Below, in pieces: positions 9,697 to 17,994 of a DNA stretch of 64,000 bases (within the stretch, counting starts at the first letter, position 1; each line of letters starts with the position of its first letter). This DNA comes from Brevibacillus laterosporus LMG 15441. Lineage in GTDB: Bacteria; Bacillota; Bacilli; Brevibacillales; Brevibacillaceae. The notes under the pieces are model-generated. The model was not told the origin of the DNA, searched no databases, and saw nothing but the letters and a program-made list of their open reading frames with translations. Location: NCBI RefSeq assembly GCF_000219535.2, contig NZ_CP007806.1, positions 1,238,501-1,302,500 on the forward strand. The letters are read 5' to 3'. A program made the translations under genes and the position numbers.

Positions 9697-9989
9697 CCGA
9701 AGTAGCAGGCTTTTTAGGCTTTTGCCTTACATACTATTCATAGGATAAGTGGGGGGTACCTCGGCCCACTCAATTTCTGCTTTTTCCCTATATCTTGTAA
9801 AAGATCTAGCTTGTTTCAACTGATTTTTCGCTTTTGTTAGATGCAAAGTCATAGAACGTACCATTGAAAAAACAATTATAATGAAGCAAATGACGCTAAT
9901 GACGCTTCAAAGAAGTACTTTGCAAAATAGTAGTAATATGTTATGGTATTATTTGAATTTGTAACATTGAAAACGAAATAAGCATGTAC
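9697..9989. other. Intergenic stretch between gerE and the TPP riboswitch
   Basis: I see no coding potential here beyond short chance frames. A second CATAGGATA occurs on the plus strand at 9739-9747 but lacks a suitable -35. The promoter of the thiT leader should lie in the AT-rich part after about 9880, but no clear -35/-10 pair stands out. Confidence 0.4.
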
Positions 9990-10085
9990 TAAACGGGGGC
10001 CGGGCAAATACGGCTGAGATTGTAACAGAATGCGTTACTGACCGTAGAACCTGAACTGGGTAATGCCAGCGGAGGGAGAGGTAGC
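9990..10085 (+). ncRNA. TPP riboswitch (THI element)
   Basis: The conserved TPP aptamer segments appear in order: CGGGGGCC, CGGCTGAGA, GAACCTGAACTGGGTAATGC and CAGCGGAGGGAG. It is followed by a terminator hairpin and by thiT. Binding of thiamine pyrophosphate should favour the terminator and shut off thiamine uptake. Confidence 0.95.
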
Positions 10086-10147
10086 TGACTTCAAGTGCGA
10101 AAGCTGTAGCTCTATCGTCGAGATAGGGGTGTATCGCCGAGTTGAGA

Positions 10148-10173
10148 ACCATCCGTCTAGGGTGGTTTTTTTG
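10148..10173 (+). terminator. Expression-platform terminator of the TPP riboswitch
   Basis: ACCATCC pairs with GGGTGGT across a five-base loop, followed by seven T residues. It lies 60 bases after the aptamer and 150 before thiT, as expected for a transcription-attenuating riboswitch. Confidence 0.8.
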
Positions 10174-10320
10174 TGTGTAAAACATGAAAAACGCTCTTCA
10201 TAATCAACTGGCTGATACAATTTGCTCTAATTTGTATTTATAGTCTATATAAACTTGAGTTGGACCCTTTCTATTTCTGCTGCTTACATACATACTGCAT
10301 CAGAATGAGGAGGAATTGAA

Positions 10321-10887
10321 ATGTCACGAACACGACTGGTTATCATGATGGAAATAGCTATCATGGCAGCAATAGCTGTTATTTTAAGTAAGGTAAAGCT
10401 GTTTGCCATGCCTCAAGGGGGAAGCGTATCGCTGGTAATGGTACCGATAGCTCTCTTGGCGTTTCGCCGTGGTTGGGTAGCAGGCGTAATCACAGGCGGG
10501 CTAGTAGGCATGGTTAAATTCTTTTTTGGTGGCGAGATGGTCCATCCGATTCAAATGGTGTTAGATTATCCTCTATCCTATGCCGTGCTAGGCTTTGGTG
10601 CGTTCCTGTACGCTAGTAAGACACAAAGCAAAGCAACAAAAATTGCCTCCATCTGGGGAGGATTGCTAGTGGGAATTGCGCTATGCTTGGCTATTCGCAC
10701 GACTTCAGGAGCAGTTTGGTTTGGGAGCTATGCCCCGGAAGGAACACCTGCAACACTTTATTCCTTCAGCTATAATGCAACTTATCTGATACCTGAGTAT
10801 GTGATTACGGCTTTGGTCGTTACATTACTAGCAAATGGGGCACCTCAATTGTTTCAGCAGAATGCGGGCGCTTATCGACGTGCATAA
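10321..10887 (+). CDS. thiT: ThiT, thiamine-specific ECF S component
   Basis: ThiT is the substrate-binding membrane subunit of the energy-coupling-factor thiamine importer; it borrows the shared EcfAA'T module, which is not encoded here. The 188-residue protein has about six hydrophobic segments and family signatures such as MPQGGSVSLVMVPIAL near the N-terminus and the later WFGSYAPEG stretch. AGGAGGAA precedes the ATG. The TPP riboswitch directly upstream supports the substrate. It is a single-gene transcription unit ending in a hairpin at 10901-10945. Confidence 0.93.
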   Translation: MSRTRLVIMMEIAIMAAIAVILSKVKLFAMPQGGSVSLVMVPIALLAFRRGWVAGVITGGLVGMVKFFFGGEMVHPIQMVLDYPLSYAVLGFGAFLYASKTQSKATKIASIWGGLLVGIALCLAIRTTSGAVWFGSYAPEGTPATLYSFSYNATYLIPEYVITALVVTLLANGAPQLFQQNAGAYRRA

Positions 10888-10900
10888 TAAAGTAGTTTAT

Positions 10901-10945
10901 AAAAAAGCGAAGAGAAGGGAGCTACTTCCTCTCTTGGCTTTTTTT
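10901..10945 (+). terminator. Terminator of thiT
   Basis: AAAAAAGC plus AAGAGAAGG pairs with CTTCCTCTCTT plus GGCTTTTTTT, with a mismatch, 14 bases after the thiT stop. Confidence 0.75.
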
Positions 10946-11147
10946 AATATTAGTGAAAATAAAAGCGGTTTGTTACCAAAAAATATTCGTAAGAACGTGA
11001 AAAGGCACGGTTTTTTGTTATGGAAAAAGTTACATAATTGTGAAATTAAGAAAAAACTATCGAAATTTTGCTCTTTCATTCCCAGTTGCTTACTAGAAGT
11101 AAAAACATTACGTTATACTGAGGATTGAAGGCTAGGAGGGATCGTGG

Positions 11148-11720
11148 ATGAAAGAGGAGTTCTGGAAGGCGATAGTAGAATGCGATCCAAATTATGATCA
11201 ACTATTCTTTTATGGCCTTAGCACGACGGGTATCTTTTGCAAGCCGTCATGCAAATCAAGGACACCCAAAAGAGAGCATGTGAAGATTTATTATGCGGCG
11301 TCCGATGCCATTGCTGCAGGTTTTCGTCCTTGCAAGCGTTGTAGACCATCTGAACCAACCTGGAAATCAGCGGAAGAAGATGCGGCGACCCGTTTGCTAG
11401 AGATGATTCACGATTGCTATAACCAACCCGTAACTCTGCGTGAAATGGCGTCACGTCTCTATGTGAGTCCTTTTTATTTGCAGCGTTGTTTTTCTCGTTG
11501 TATGAAGATAACGCCTGGGAAATATTTAACGCGCATCCGAATAGATGAAGCGAAGAAGCAACTACTAGAAACAGATCGAAATGTTTCAATGATTGCAAGC
11601 AGAGTAGGTTTTCGTAATAGTGCCTATTTTGCCGCTGTTTTTCAGAAAGAAACAGGTTGTACACCTACTCAATACCGCTTACAGCAGAAGAAACAGGGAA
11701 AAACAGGGACGACACGCTAA
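11148..11720 (+). CDS. adaA: AdaA-type methylphosphotriester-DNA methyltransferase and AraC regulator
   Basis: This protein repairs methyl phosphotriesters in DNA by transferring the methyl group to one of its own cysteines. In the methylated form it activates the adaptive response to alkylation. The 190 residues comprise an Ada zinc-binding domain with four cysteines in the right spacing (Cys31, Cys35, Cys62, Cys65; Cys31 would be the acceptor) and an AraC-type double helix-turn-helix (about 85-185). It lacks the O6-alkylguanine transferase domain of E. coli Ada. In Bacillus that activity is encoded by the next gene, adaB, but here no adaB follows: a terminator comes 60 bases downstream. AGGAGGG precedes the ATG. 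Confidence 0.9.
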   Translation: MKEEFWKAIVECDPNYDQLFFYGLSTTGIFCKPSCKSRTPKREHVKIYYAASDAIAAGFRPCKRCRPSEPTWKSAEEDAATRLLEMIHDCYNQPVTLREMASRLYVSPFYLQRCFSRCMKITPGKYLTRIRIDEAKKQLLETDRNVSMIASRVGFRNSAYFAAVFQKETGCTPTQYRLQQKKQGKTGTTR

Positions 11721-11779
11721 GTGCATCTGCTGTAAAACGGGAGAACATACATATAAAAAAGAATGGAAGAACAGTTGAA

Positions 11780-11811
11780 GCGTTTCTGTATACTGTCAGA
11801 AACGCCTTTTT
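11780..11811 (+). terminator. Terminator of adaA
   Basis: GCGTTTCTG (11780-11788) pairs perfectly with CAGAAACGC (11797-11805), then CTTTTT. Confidence 0.85.
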
Positions 11812-11830
11812 GTACGAGGAAAAGACAGAT

Positions 11831-11882
11831 AAAAAGCACCTCCTGTCATGTTGCGAGATTCGCAAACTAAGAGGTGCTTTTT
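11831..11882. terminator. Bidirectional terminator between adaA and the membrane protein gene
   Basis: AAAAAGCACCTC (11831-11842) and GAGGTGCTTTTT (11871-11882) are perfect inverted repeats with A and T tracts on both sides, so the hairpin can end transcription from both strands. It lies just downstream of the minus-strand gene that ends at 11898. Confidence 0.85.
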
Positions 11883-11897
11883 GTCGTGTCTACATTT

Positions 11898-12416
11898 TTA
11901 CCTTCTCTCACCCATGATGCGCTCTAAAAAATAATCGACTGTTACAGCTAATATGCCAACAAATAAGGGAGTTAATGGTGTTAACAAGACACCAGGAATC
12001 CATGTGGTATTCACGAGATAAAAAATGAAGGTCGTTGCTAAAATTTCAGGTATCAATTTCCAATTTCTTGAGATATGTAGTCTTTGCATTATGTATAAAA
12101 GGACTGGTTCAAGAATTAGTTCGTACAGCATTAACATGAAAAAGGAGACGACTGCAAAGGAAACGAGTGTCCAGAAATCAGATTTGTCGACAAACATAGG
12201 AAATAGAGTGCCGACTGTCCAGAGAATCGTAACCAATAAGAACACGACGATAGCGCTTGAGAATAAAACCAGCAAAGTTGCAATAGCGATAGCTAGACCA
12301 TTAATCCAGAATCCGCCTTGCTGTCGATCCCCACTCGTCACAGCGCGTCGAAATAAAAAAAGTCCCGCTGTCGCACACAAGCCCACCAGTATGGCAAAAG
12401 TCATGTGGTTTGTCAT
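11898..12416 (-). CDS. Uncharacterised integral membrane protein
   Basis: I do not recognise this 172-residue protein. It has about five hydrophobic segments: an N-terminal helix (FAILVGLCATAGLFLF), two or three in the middle and two near the C-terminus, which ends DYFLERIMGERR. There is no signal peptide cleavage motif and no catalytic motif. I prefer the ATG of MTNHMTF at 12416, because the two ATGs four codons upstream directly abut the only AGGTG-like ribosome binding site. It is a single gene on the minus strand between adaA (convergent) and a nitroreductase gene on the same strand 107 bases upstream. Its job cannot be inferred from the context. Confidence 0.75.
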   Translation of the reverse strand: MTNHMTFAILVGLCATAGLFLFRRAVTSGDRQQGGFWINGLAIAIATLLVLFSSAIVVFLLVTILWTVGTLFPMFVDKSDFWTLVSFAVVSFFMLMLYELILEPVLLYIMQRLHISRNWKLIPEILATTFIFYLVNTTWIPGVLLTPLTPLFVGILAVTVDYFLERIMGERR

Positions 12417-12523
12417 ATGTATCATCACCTACTATAAAAATAATACGTAGCAGGTGAGGGAAATGTTACAACAAAGCGGGGAAAAATGTAACCTTTTTGT
12501 AACCGTTCGAAATATGCCAAAGT

Positions 12524-13087
12524 TTACTCGACCCAGGTTGTTTTTTGAGTGATAGGCTTTCGAACAGTTCGAGGTGTGGCTTCATCAGTTGGATAGCCAA
12601 TAAATAAGGAACCAATTACTTTTTCTTGATCAGATAGGGACAAGAAGGCTTTGAGACGTTCATCTCTAGCTAAACCTACACCACGTGTACGCCACACAAA
12701 ACCTAGACCTAGCTCAGAAGCCATCAGCCACATCGAATGAATAGCGCAGCTTACAGCATAATCATTATCAAGCGAAGAAGCTTCGTCGCCTTCTATGATT
12801 TGGGATGTAGCGACTATAATGAGAGGGGTGGCCAGAACATTCTTCATGGATTCTTCTACTAAATGAGGTTTGGTAGGAAAGCGTTCAAGCAAGAAATCCT
12901 GAGCTAGCTGGTTAAACCGTTCCTTAGCAGCGCCTTGAATGACATAGAAGTGCCAAGGCTCTCGCAAGCGATCATTGGGTGCTAATATAGCTGCTTCTAG
13001 AAGCTGCTCAATCTTTTCTTTTTCTATAGGGCGACCATCGTAGGCGCGTATAGCTTGACGTTGTAGTAAGGTTTGTAAGAGGGACAT
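12524..13087 (-). CDS. Nitroreductase-family flavoprotein (YdjA-like)
   Basis: This is a predicted FMN-dependent NAD(P)H oxidoreductase of the nitroreductase fold, working as a cytoplasmic homodimer. The 187 residues show the flavin-binding start (RQAIRAYDGRPI), the APNDRLREPWHFYVI segment typical of YdjA-like members and the C-terminal IGSLFIGYP strand. Its physiological substrate is unknown. It is divergent from the cobalamin riboswitch operon. BluB, which makes the lower ligand of B12, belongs to the same superfamily, but the sequence fits YdjA better than BluB, so I do not link it to cobalamin. An AAGG-like site precedes the ATG. Confidence 0.85.
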   Translation of the reverse strand: MSLLQTLLQRQAIRAYDGRPIEKEKIEQLLEAAILAPNDRLREPWHFYVIQGAAKERFNQLAQDFLLERFPTKPHLVEESMKNVLATPLIIVATSQIIEGDEASSLDNDYAVSCAIHSMWLMASELGLGFVWRTRGVGLARDERLKAFLSLSDQEKVIGSLFIGYPTDEATPRTVRKPITQKTTWVE

Positions 13088-13302
13088 GTTTTAACAACCT
13101 TTCTATAATATGTTAATTATGATACTGTATATTCAAATATATTTTCCTCTATGCATAAAAATAGAAGATTTCTAATAGTATGTCAGTATACGATCTTCTT
13201 TCACCTCTTGTCCAGTCCCGTGTGGGCTAGACAGAAAAGTATGGACAATAAAATGCAAATTGGATTATGATAGAACTAATCACATAAGCTTGGGAATAAA
13301 GG

Positions 13303-13540
13303 AATTGTTACATGAGAAACGATTCACATGGGGAAGTTGGTGAAAATCCAACACGGTCCCGCCACTGTAATTGGAGAGCCCGTTTTTGTCACTGGATATT
13401 ATAAATTTTCAGAAGACGAAAAGGAGCAGAATATTCCAAGAGTCAGGCTACCCTCTTTATTCTAACAACACCGTCAGACCTACGGCAGATGGGGAGGTGT
13501 TATGAGAGCAGATTTGCTACAGAAGGGAATATTCCTTTCC
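13303..13540 (+). ncRNA. Cobalamin riboswitch
   Basis: Conserved cobalamin aptamer parts are present in order: GTGAAAATCCAACACGGTCC-like core (ending CGGTCCCGCCACTG) at 13340-13367, CACTGG at 13390, and the B12 box AGTCAGGCTACC at 13441-13452. A peripheral stem region follows to about 13540, and a terminator comes next. It should repress the whole downstream cobalamin operon when adenosylcobalamin is plentiful. The outer boundaries are approximate. Confidence 0.93.
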
Positions 13541-13561
13541 AAAAAATAACAAGCTCATCAT

Positions 13562-13609
13562 AACAGCACTTCTCACGTAAGTCAGACGGGGAAGCGCTGT
13601 TTTTTTTAT
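13562..13609 (+). terminator. Expression-platform terminator of the cobalamin riboswitch
   Basis: AACAGCACTTC pairs with GAAGCGCTGTT, with one mismatch/wobble, followed by T8. It lies between the aptamer and the first cbi gene. Confidence 0.85.
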
Positions 13610-13660
13610 TGTATAAAAATGTAAGGTTGATTGCAAATAAGGATAGGGGGCTTGGAGTAG

Positions 13661-15463
13661 ATGGAGAAAGGAAAAATTCTACTAATTGGCTTTGGACCAG
13701 GACATCATGATCACATTACGCATCGGGCAAAAGAGGCTATCCTAGAATGCGAAGTGATAATTGGCTACAACACTTATGTAGATTTAATTCGAGAGCTTAT
13801 TTCAGACAAAAGTGTCGTGCGTACTGGGATGACAGAAGAGGTTAGCCGTGCTCAAGAAGCGGTAAGATTGGCTGAGTTAGGTCAAGTTGTTGGCGTTATT
13901 TCTAGTGGGGATGCTGGGGTATACGGCATGGCCGGACTAGTTTATGAAGTCCTAGTCGAAAAAGGCTGGACAGAATCTACTGGGGTGAAAGTAGAGGTTG
14001 TACCTGGAATTTCATCCATTCAGTCTTGCGCGTCTTTATTGGGTGCTCCCATTATGCATGACGCTTGCACAATCAGCTTGAGTGACCATCTTACACCGTG
14101 GGAAACGATTGCTAAGCGTGTAGAAGCAGCTGCTTCTGCTGATTTTGTCATTGCGCTGTATAACCCGCGCAGTGGTCGCCGTACACGACAAATTGTAGAA
14201 ACACAACAAATATTATTAAAATATCGTTCTCCTGAAACGCCAGTAGGAATCGTAAAGAGCGCCTATAGAGATCGAGAACATGTTGTAATTACAACACTTG
14301 CAGACATGCTACAACATGACATTGGAATGCTGACAACAGTAATCATCGGGAACTCGACTACCTTTGTTTACGACCAAAAAATTATTACTCCGCGCGGATA
14401 TCAACGTAAATATACGTTAAATCGCATGGATCAACCGTTAAAACCTCATGAACGCTTGCAGGAGAAGGCAGAGCCTTGGGCGCTTCACAGCCAGCCTCAG
14501 GGTGGAAATCCGGTATCTGAGTCATCTTCTGTGCAAGAAGTGGCTGTAGCGACTTCACCGCAGGCTACAATACAAGAAGCTCAGGTTTCTGATTCCGCAC
14601 CATCAGCGGCGATGGAAGCCCTTTCAAATCCCAGGCAATTCTCAAGGGAAGTAGAACAGAATTCTTTTCAGGAAGAGACAGAGAGCTTTCAAGCTCCTAA
14701 ACAAGCGATAAAGGCCTTTCAATTAGCGATGGAAGCGCTTGCGTGCGTTGATGAAAAGACAGCCTTAGAGTTAAATCAGGGTATCACTCCTCCACCTCGC
14801 CCGTTTAGCGGAGTTGTTGATATTTTAGAGCTAGGCGTTTCGCCTGGTGTAGCTCGTAAGAATTTTACCTCGGAACAAATGCGTCTATTGGCCGATTTGA
14901 CCAAGGATGGCGGAGAAATGATGTACAGCATTGAGCATCAAATTATTCTTCGCTTACCGCAGGTAGATCCAGAGCAGGTCACGCAACAATTAAGAGCAGT
15001 TGGCTTTCAATTGTTTCCGATCGGGGCTAGCGCGCAGGTGAAAGCTTGTGATTTTTGTGATTTAGAAAAGGATGAATCGATCCCTGTAGCTGAGGAATTA
15101 GGTAGACGATTAGATGGTCTAGCTGTGCCAAAGGATTTAAAAATTGGCTTTAACGGCTGCGGAATGGCTTGCTATGGTGCAGTTATGGAGGACATTGGTC
15201 TTGTATACCGACGTGGCGCATATGATGTGTTTTTAGGTGGCAAGCGTATCGGACGTAACGCTCATCCTGGACAACGTATAGCTGAGGGAGTTCCAGAAGA
15301 ACAGATTATTGGACTTGTAGAACGGATTGTGGATGAGTATAAGACAAAAGGTCATATCGAGGAACGATTCCATAAATTCTTTAAACGTACAGGGCAGGTA
15401 CTTGAATACCGCTATCAGGAATTCGTAGCTCCATTGCAGATCGAAGAACCGTGTGGAGATTAA
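13661..15463 (+). CDS. cbiH: CbiH60, precorrin-3B C17-methyltransferase fused to a nitrite-reductase-like Fe-S domain
   Basis: CbiH performs the ring-contracting C17 methylation of the anaerobic cobalamin route, giving cobalt-precorrin-4. Residues 1 to about 245 are the SAM methyltransferase (LLIGFGPGHHDHI, SSGDAGVYGMAG, VVPGISSIQSCAS). A Gln/Ser/Glu-rich linker (about 265-350) follows, then a C-terminal domain resembling nitrite/sulphite reductase half-repeats. This domain carries Cys463, Cys466, Cys500 and Cys504, candidates for a 4Fe-4S cluster. The arrangement is the CbiH60 form described in Bacillus megaterium; the long low-complexity linker is the variable part. It is the first gene after the riboswitch, with a GGGGG ribosome binding site, and is followed at once by cbiX. 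Confidence 0.92.
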   Translation: MEKGKILLIGFGPGHHDHITHRAKEAILECEVIIGYNTYVDLIRELISDKSVVRTGMTEEVSRAQEAVRLAELGQVVGVISSGDAGVYGMAGLVYEVLVEKGWTESTGVKVEVVPGISSIQSCASLLGAPIMHDACTISLSDHLTPWETIAKRVEAAASADFVIALYNPRSGRRTRQIVETQQILLKYRSPETPVGIVKSAYRDREHVVITTLADMLQHDIGMLTTVIIGNSTTFVYDQKIITPRGYQRKYTLNRMDQPLKPHERLQEKAEPWALHSQPQGGNPVSESSSVQEVAVATSPQATIQEAQVSDSAPSAAMEALSNPRQFSREVEQNSFQEETESFQAPKQAIKAFQLAMEALACVDEKTALELNQGITPPPRPFSGVVDILELGVSPGVARKNFTSEQMRLLADLTKDGGEMMYSIEHQIILRLPQVDPEQVTQQLRAVGFQLFPIGASAQVKACDFCDLEKDESIPVAEELGRRLDGLAVPKDLKIGFNGCGMACYGAVMEDIGLVYRRGAYDVFLGGKRIGRNAHPGQRIAEGVPEEQIIGLVERIVDEYKTKGHIEERFHKFFKRTGQVLEYRYQEFVAPLQIEEPCGD

Positions 15464-15476
15464 GGGGGGGAATTTT

Positions 15477-16529
15477 TTGAACGGAATACTTTTTATCGGT
15501 CATGGTAGTAGAGATGCCGAGGGAAATGAGCATCTTCTACAGTTTACACAGCGAGTTACTGAATTGTTACAGGAACAAACAGACGTGACACTGTATGAGA
15601 CTTGTTTCTTGGAGTTAACCAGACCAACCATTATGCAGGGTGTGCAAAAAATAGTAGAACGTGGTGCTACCACTGTAGCAATGGTACCTTTAATGCTGTT
15701 TCAAGCAGCCCACGCTAAACTGCACATCCCGCATGAAATAGACGAGGCTAAGGCGAAATATCCCCATGTAGATTTTCGTTATGGGCGCCCCATAGGTGTG
15801 CATGAGGATATGGTGCAAATTTTGCGGGATCGCTTACAAAATACAACTGCCTATACTCCACTAGAACCGGCTAACAAGGATAGTGCCATTCTTTTAGTAG
15901 GTCGTGGTAGCAGTGATTCAGATGCAAACAGCGATCTTTGTAAAATAGCCCGCTTGTTATGGGAGAGCACAGGGGTAGGTAACGTTGAAGTGGCGTACAT
16001 GGGCGTTACCTATCCGACAGTGGAAGAAGGATTAGTCCGTTGTGTAAGACAGGGAGCTAAGCAGATTTATGTCCTTCCTTATTTGTTATTTACGGGTATC
16101 CTGTTAAAGCGTCTAGAAGAAAACTTACAACAGTTTCATCAGGACTTCCCTGATATACATGCCTCGATGAGCGAGGCATTAGGCTTCCATGAACTGCTAG
16201 AACAAATTGTAGTAGATCGTTCTATAGAAGCATTACAGGGACGGGCATTAGCCAACTGCGACCTTTGTCAATTTAGAAAACTTGCTGTATTCGATCACCA
16301 TCACCATCACGACCATGATCACGACCATGATCACGACCATGACCATGATCACCATCATGGCCACCACCATGACCATGATCACGACCATGACCATGATCAC
16401 CATCATGACCATGATCATCACCATGCAAACGGACATAGCCATACCCCTGTAACCCAAGAAGGGCAAACAGCCTGTAGCAAGGAGTCTCAGGCTACAGAAG
16501 CTGACGATAAACGGGGGGTACGTGTATGA
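15477..16529 (+). CDS. cbiX: CbiX, sirohydrochlorin cobaltochelatase with a His/Asp-rich metal-binding tail
   Basis: CbiX inserts cobalt into sirohydrochlorin, the entry step of the anaerobic B12 pathway. I choose the TTG at 15477, reading MNGILFIGHGSRD, because AAGGGGGGG lies just upstream and the chelatase fold begins there. An upstream in-frame ATG overlaps the end of cbiH. The protein (350 residues) has two CbiX repeats with the active-site His in GHGSRD and further His residues in AAHAKLHIPHE. A CDLC motif near residue 262, like the MxCxxC Fe-S site known in Bacillus megaterium CbiX, comes next. Then follow about 50 residues made almost only of His and Asp, which probably bind or store cobalt. 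It overlaps cbiJ by four bases. Confidence 0.93.
   Translation: MNGILFIGHGSRDAEGNEHLLQFTQRVTELLQEQTDVTLYETCFLELTRPTIMQGVQKIVERGATTVAMVPLMLFQAAHAKLHIPHEIDEAKAKYPHVDFRYGRPIGVHEDMVQILRDRLQNTTAYTPLEPANKDSAILLVGRGSSDSDANSDLCKIARLLWESTGVGNVEVAYMGVTYPTVEEGLVRCVRQGAKQIYVLPYLLFTGILLKRLEENLQQFHQDFPDIHASMSEALGFHELLEQIVVDRSIEALQGRALANCDLCQFRKLAVFDHHHHHDHDHDHDHDHDHDHHHGHHHDHDHDHDHDHHHDHDHHHANGHSHTPVTQEGQTACSKESQATEADDKRGVRV
16290..16445 (+). repeat. His/Asp codon repeat in cbiX
   Basis: A run of CAC/CAT and GAC/GAT codons (units such as GACCATGATCAC) encodes the metal-binding tail of CbiX. The reading frame is kept throughout. Such repeats can change length by slippage. Confidence 0.9.
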
Positions 16530-17296
16530 TCCTGTTTTTGGCAGGGACAAGTGATGCACGCGAATTGGCTGTCCTTTTGAAGTCTACTGGTGTTGATCTA
16601 CTGGCAACGGTTGTTACCGATTCTGCCGCTAAAAGCTTGGAGGACGAGGGAATTACGACGCGAGTAGGAAGACTACCACTAGCGGATATGATTGCCTTAG
16701 CCAAGGAACAGAAGGCTACAACCATTGTGGATGCAAGTCATCCTTTTGCAGAAGAAGCATCTAAAAATGCGATGGCTTGCGCAGAAGAATTACAGCTTCC
16801 TTACATCCGGTATGAGAGGGAGACCCGTAATTATGTTGACCATCCTAATGTGCTCATAGTGGAAAATTATGAACAAGCAGCATTGGAAGCAAAACAAAGA
16901 AAAGGCGTAGTGATGCTAACTACAGGAAGCAAAACGCTTGGGACGTTTACGAAGCATTTGCTAGGTGATCCCGAGATTCGTTTGATTGCACGAATGCTGC
17001 CACGTAAAGACAATATGGAAAAATGTGAAGAGTTAGGCGTAGAGCAAAAAAATATTATTGCCATGCAAGGTCCTTTCTCTAAAGAATTGAATGCCGCTTT
17101 GTATACACAATATGGTGTTACTACAATGATTACAAAAGAAAGCGGTAAGGTAGGCGCTGTAGACGAGAAGCTGGCGGCAGCCCTAGAGCTTGGCATCTAT
17201 ACCATTATGATCGACAGACCGAAACTCGTGTATGGAGAGACGCATCACACATTTGATAGCGTTTTGAAAGCGTTACGAACACAGGCTACGGTCTAA
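16526..17296 (+). CDS. cbiJ: CbiJ, cobalt-precorrin-6A reductase
   Basis: This NAD(P)H-dependent reductase converts cobalt-precorrin-6A to 6B in the corrin pathway (CobK in the aerobic nomenclature). The 256 residues show the family start (MILFLAGTSDARELAVLL), the VDASHPFAEEASKNAM motif and the TTGSKTLGTF segment. The ATG overlaps the TGA of cbiX, indicating translational coupling. Length is normal. It sits between the chelatase and cbiC in the riboswitch-controlled operon. Confidence 0.93.
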   Translation: MILFLAGTSDARELAVLLKSTGVDLLATVVTDSAAKSLEDEGITTRVGRLPLADMIALAKEQKATTIVDASHPFAEEASKNAMACAEELQLPYIRYERETRNYVDHPNVLIVENYEQAALEAKQRKGVVMLTTGSKTLGTFTKHLLGDPEIRLIARMLPRKDNMEKCEELGVEQKNIIAMQGPFSKELNAALYTQYGVTTMITKESGKVGAVDEKLAAALELGIYTIMIDRPKLVYGETHHTFDSVLKALRTQATV

Positions 17297-17328
17297 AAAA
17301 TAACGGAACCAAAGAGGGGAGAAATCAT

Positions 17329-17994
17329 ATGTCATCGCAATTTCATACGGAGTTTAAACCAATCACGATTCAACCACAAGAAATTGAATCAAAAAGTTTT
17401 GAAATGATTACAGAGGAGCTAGGTCCACATCCTTTTACGGATGATCAGTATCGTGTGGTGCAACGCGTCATCCACGCAACAGCCGACTTTGATTTAGGGC
17501 GTAGCATGAAGTTTCATCCTGATGCAGTAGAAGCGGGCATTCGAGCTATTCAAGCCGGTGAACCAATTATTGCAGATGTTCAAATGGTTCAAGTAGGCAT
17601 CAGTAAGCCGCGTCTAAAGGCGTTTGGTGGAGATGTGCATGTTTATATTTCTGATGCTGATGTCATGCAAGAAGCGAAAGCCGAGAATACAACTCGTGCT
17701 ATTATCTCTATTCGCAAAGCTACGAGCCAAATTAAAGGTGGTATCTACGCGATTGGGAATGCTCCTACTGCACTGCTTGAATTGATTCGTCTTGTGAAAG
17801 AGGGTAAGGCCAACCCTTCATTGGTTATTGGCGTACCAGTTGGATTTGTATCTGCGGCTGAATCCAAAGAGGAATTAGCGAAGTTAGATATTCCATTTAT
17901 CACGAACTTGGATCGCAAAGGTGGTAGCCCAGTTGCTGTTGCCGCGGTTAATGCGTTGTCCATTCTAGCAACAGAACGGAGCGAGCGTGCATGA
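17329..17994 (+). CDS. cbiC: CbiC, cobalt-precorrin-8 methylmutase
   Basis: CbiC moves a methyl group from C11 to C12, turning cobalt-precorrin-8 into cobyrinic acid. The 221 residues contain the CbiC/CobH signatures IIADVQMVQVGI and TRAIISIRKA, with the catalytic histidine probably His63 (SMKFHPDAVEAG). GAGGGGAGAAAT precedes the ATG. The stop overlaps the start of cbiD. It completes the ring chemistry that starts with CbiX and ends with the substrate of CbiA. Confidence 0.93.
   Translation: MSSQFHTEFKPITIQPQEIESKSFEMITEELGPHPFTDDQYRVVQRVIHATADFDLGRSMKFHPDAVEAGIRAIQAGEPIIADVQMVQVGISKPRLKAFGGDVHVYISDADVMQEAKAENTTRAIISIRKATSQIKGGIYAIGNAPTALLELIRLVKEGKANPSLVIGVPVGFVSAAESKEELAKLDIPFITNLDRKGGSPVAVAAVNALSILATERSERA

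Noticed and set aside
9739-9747. A second CATAGGATA on the plus strand as a divergent sigma-K promoter
   Set aside because: There is no matching -35 at the right spacing and no sporulation gene downstream on that strand.
12524-13087. Nitroreductase-family gene as BluB (lower-ligand synthase of B12) because it lies next to the cobalamin operon
   Set aside because: It is divergent from the riboswitch operon and its motifs fit YdjA-like nitroreductases rather than BluB.
16248-16559. Minus-strand frame opposite the His/Asp repeat of cbiX
   Set aside because: It is a Met/Val/Ile repeat produced by reading CAT/GAC codons in reverse; cbiX and cbiJ occupy the plus strand with overlapping start and stop.
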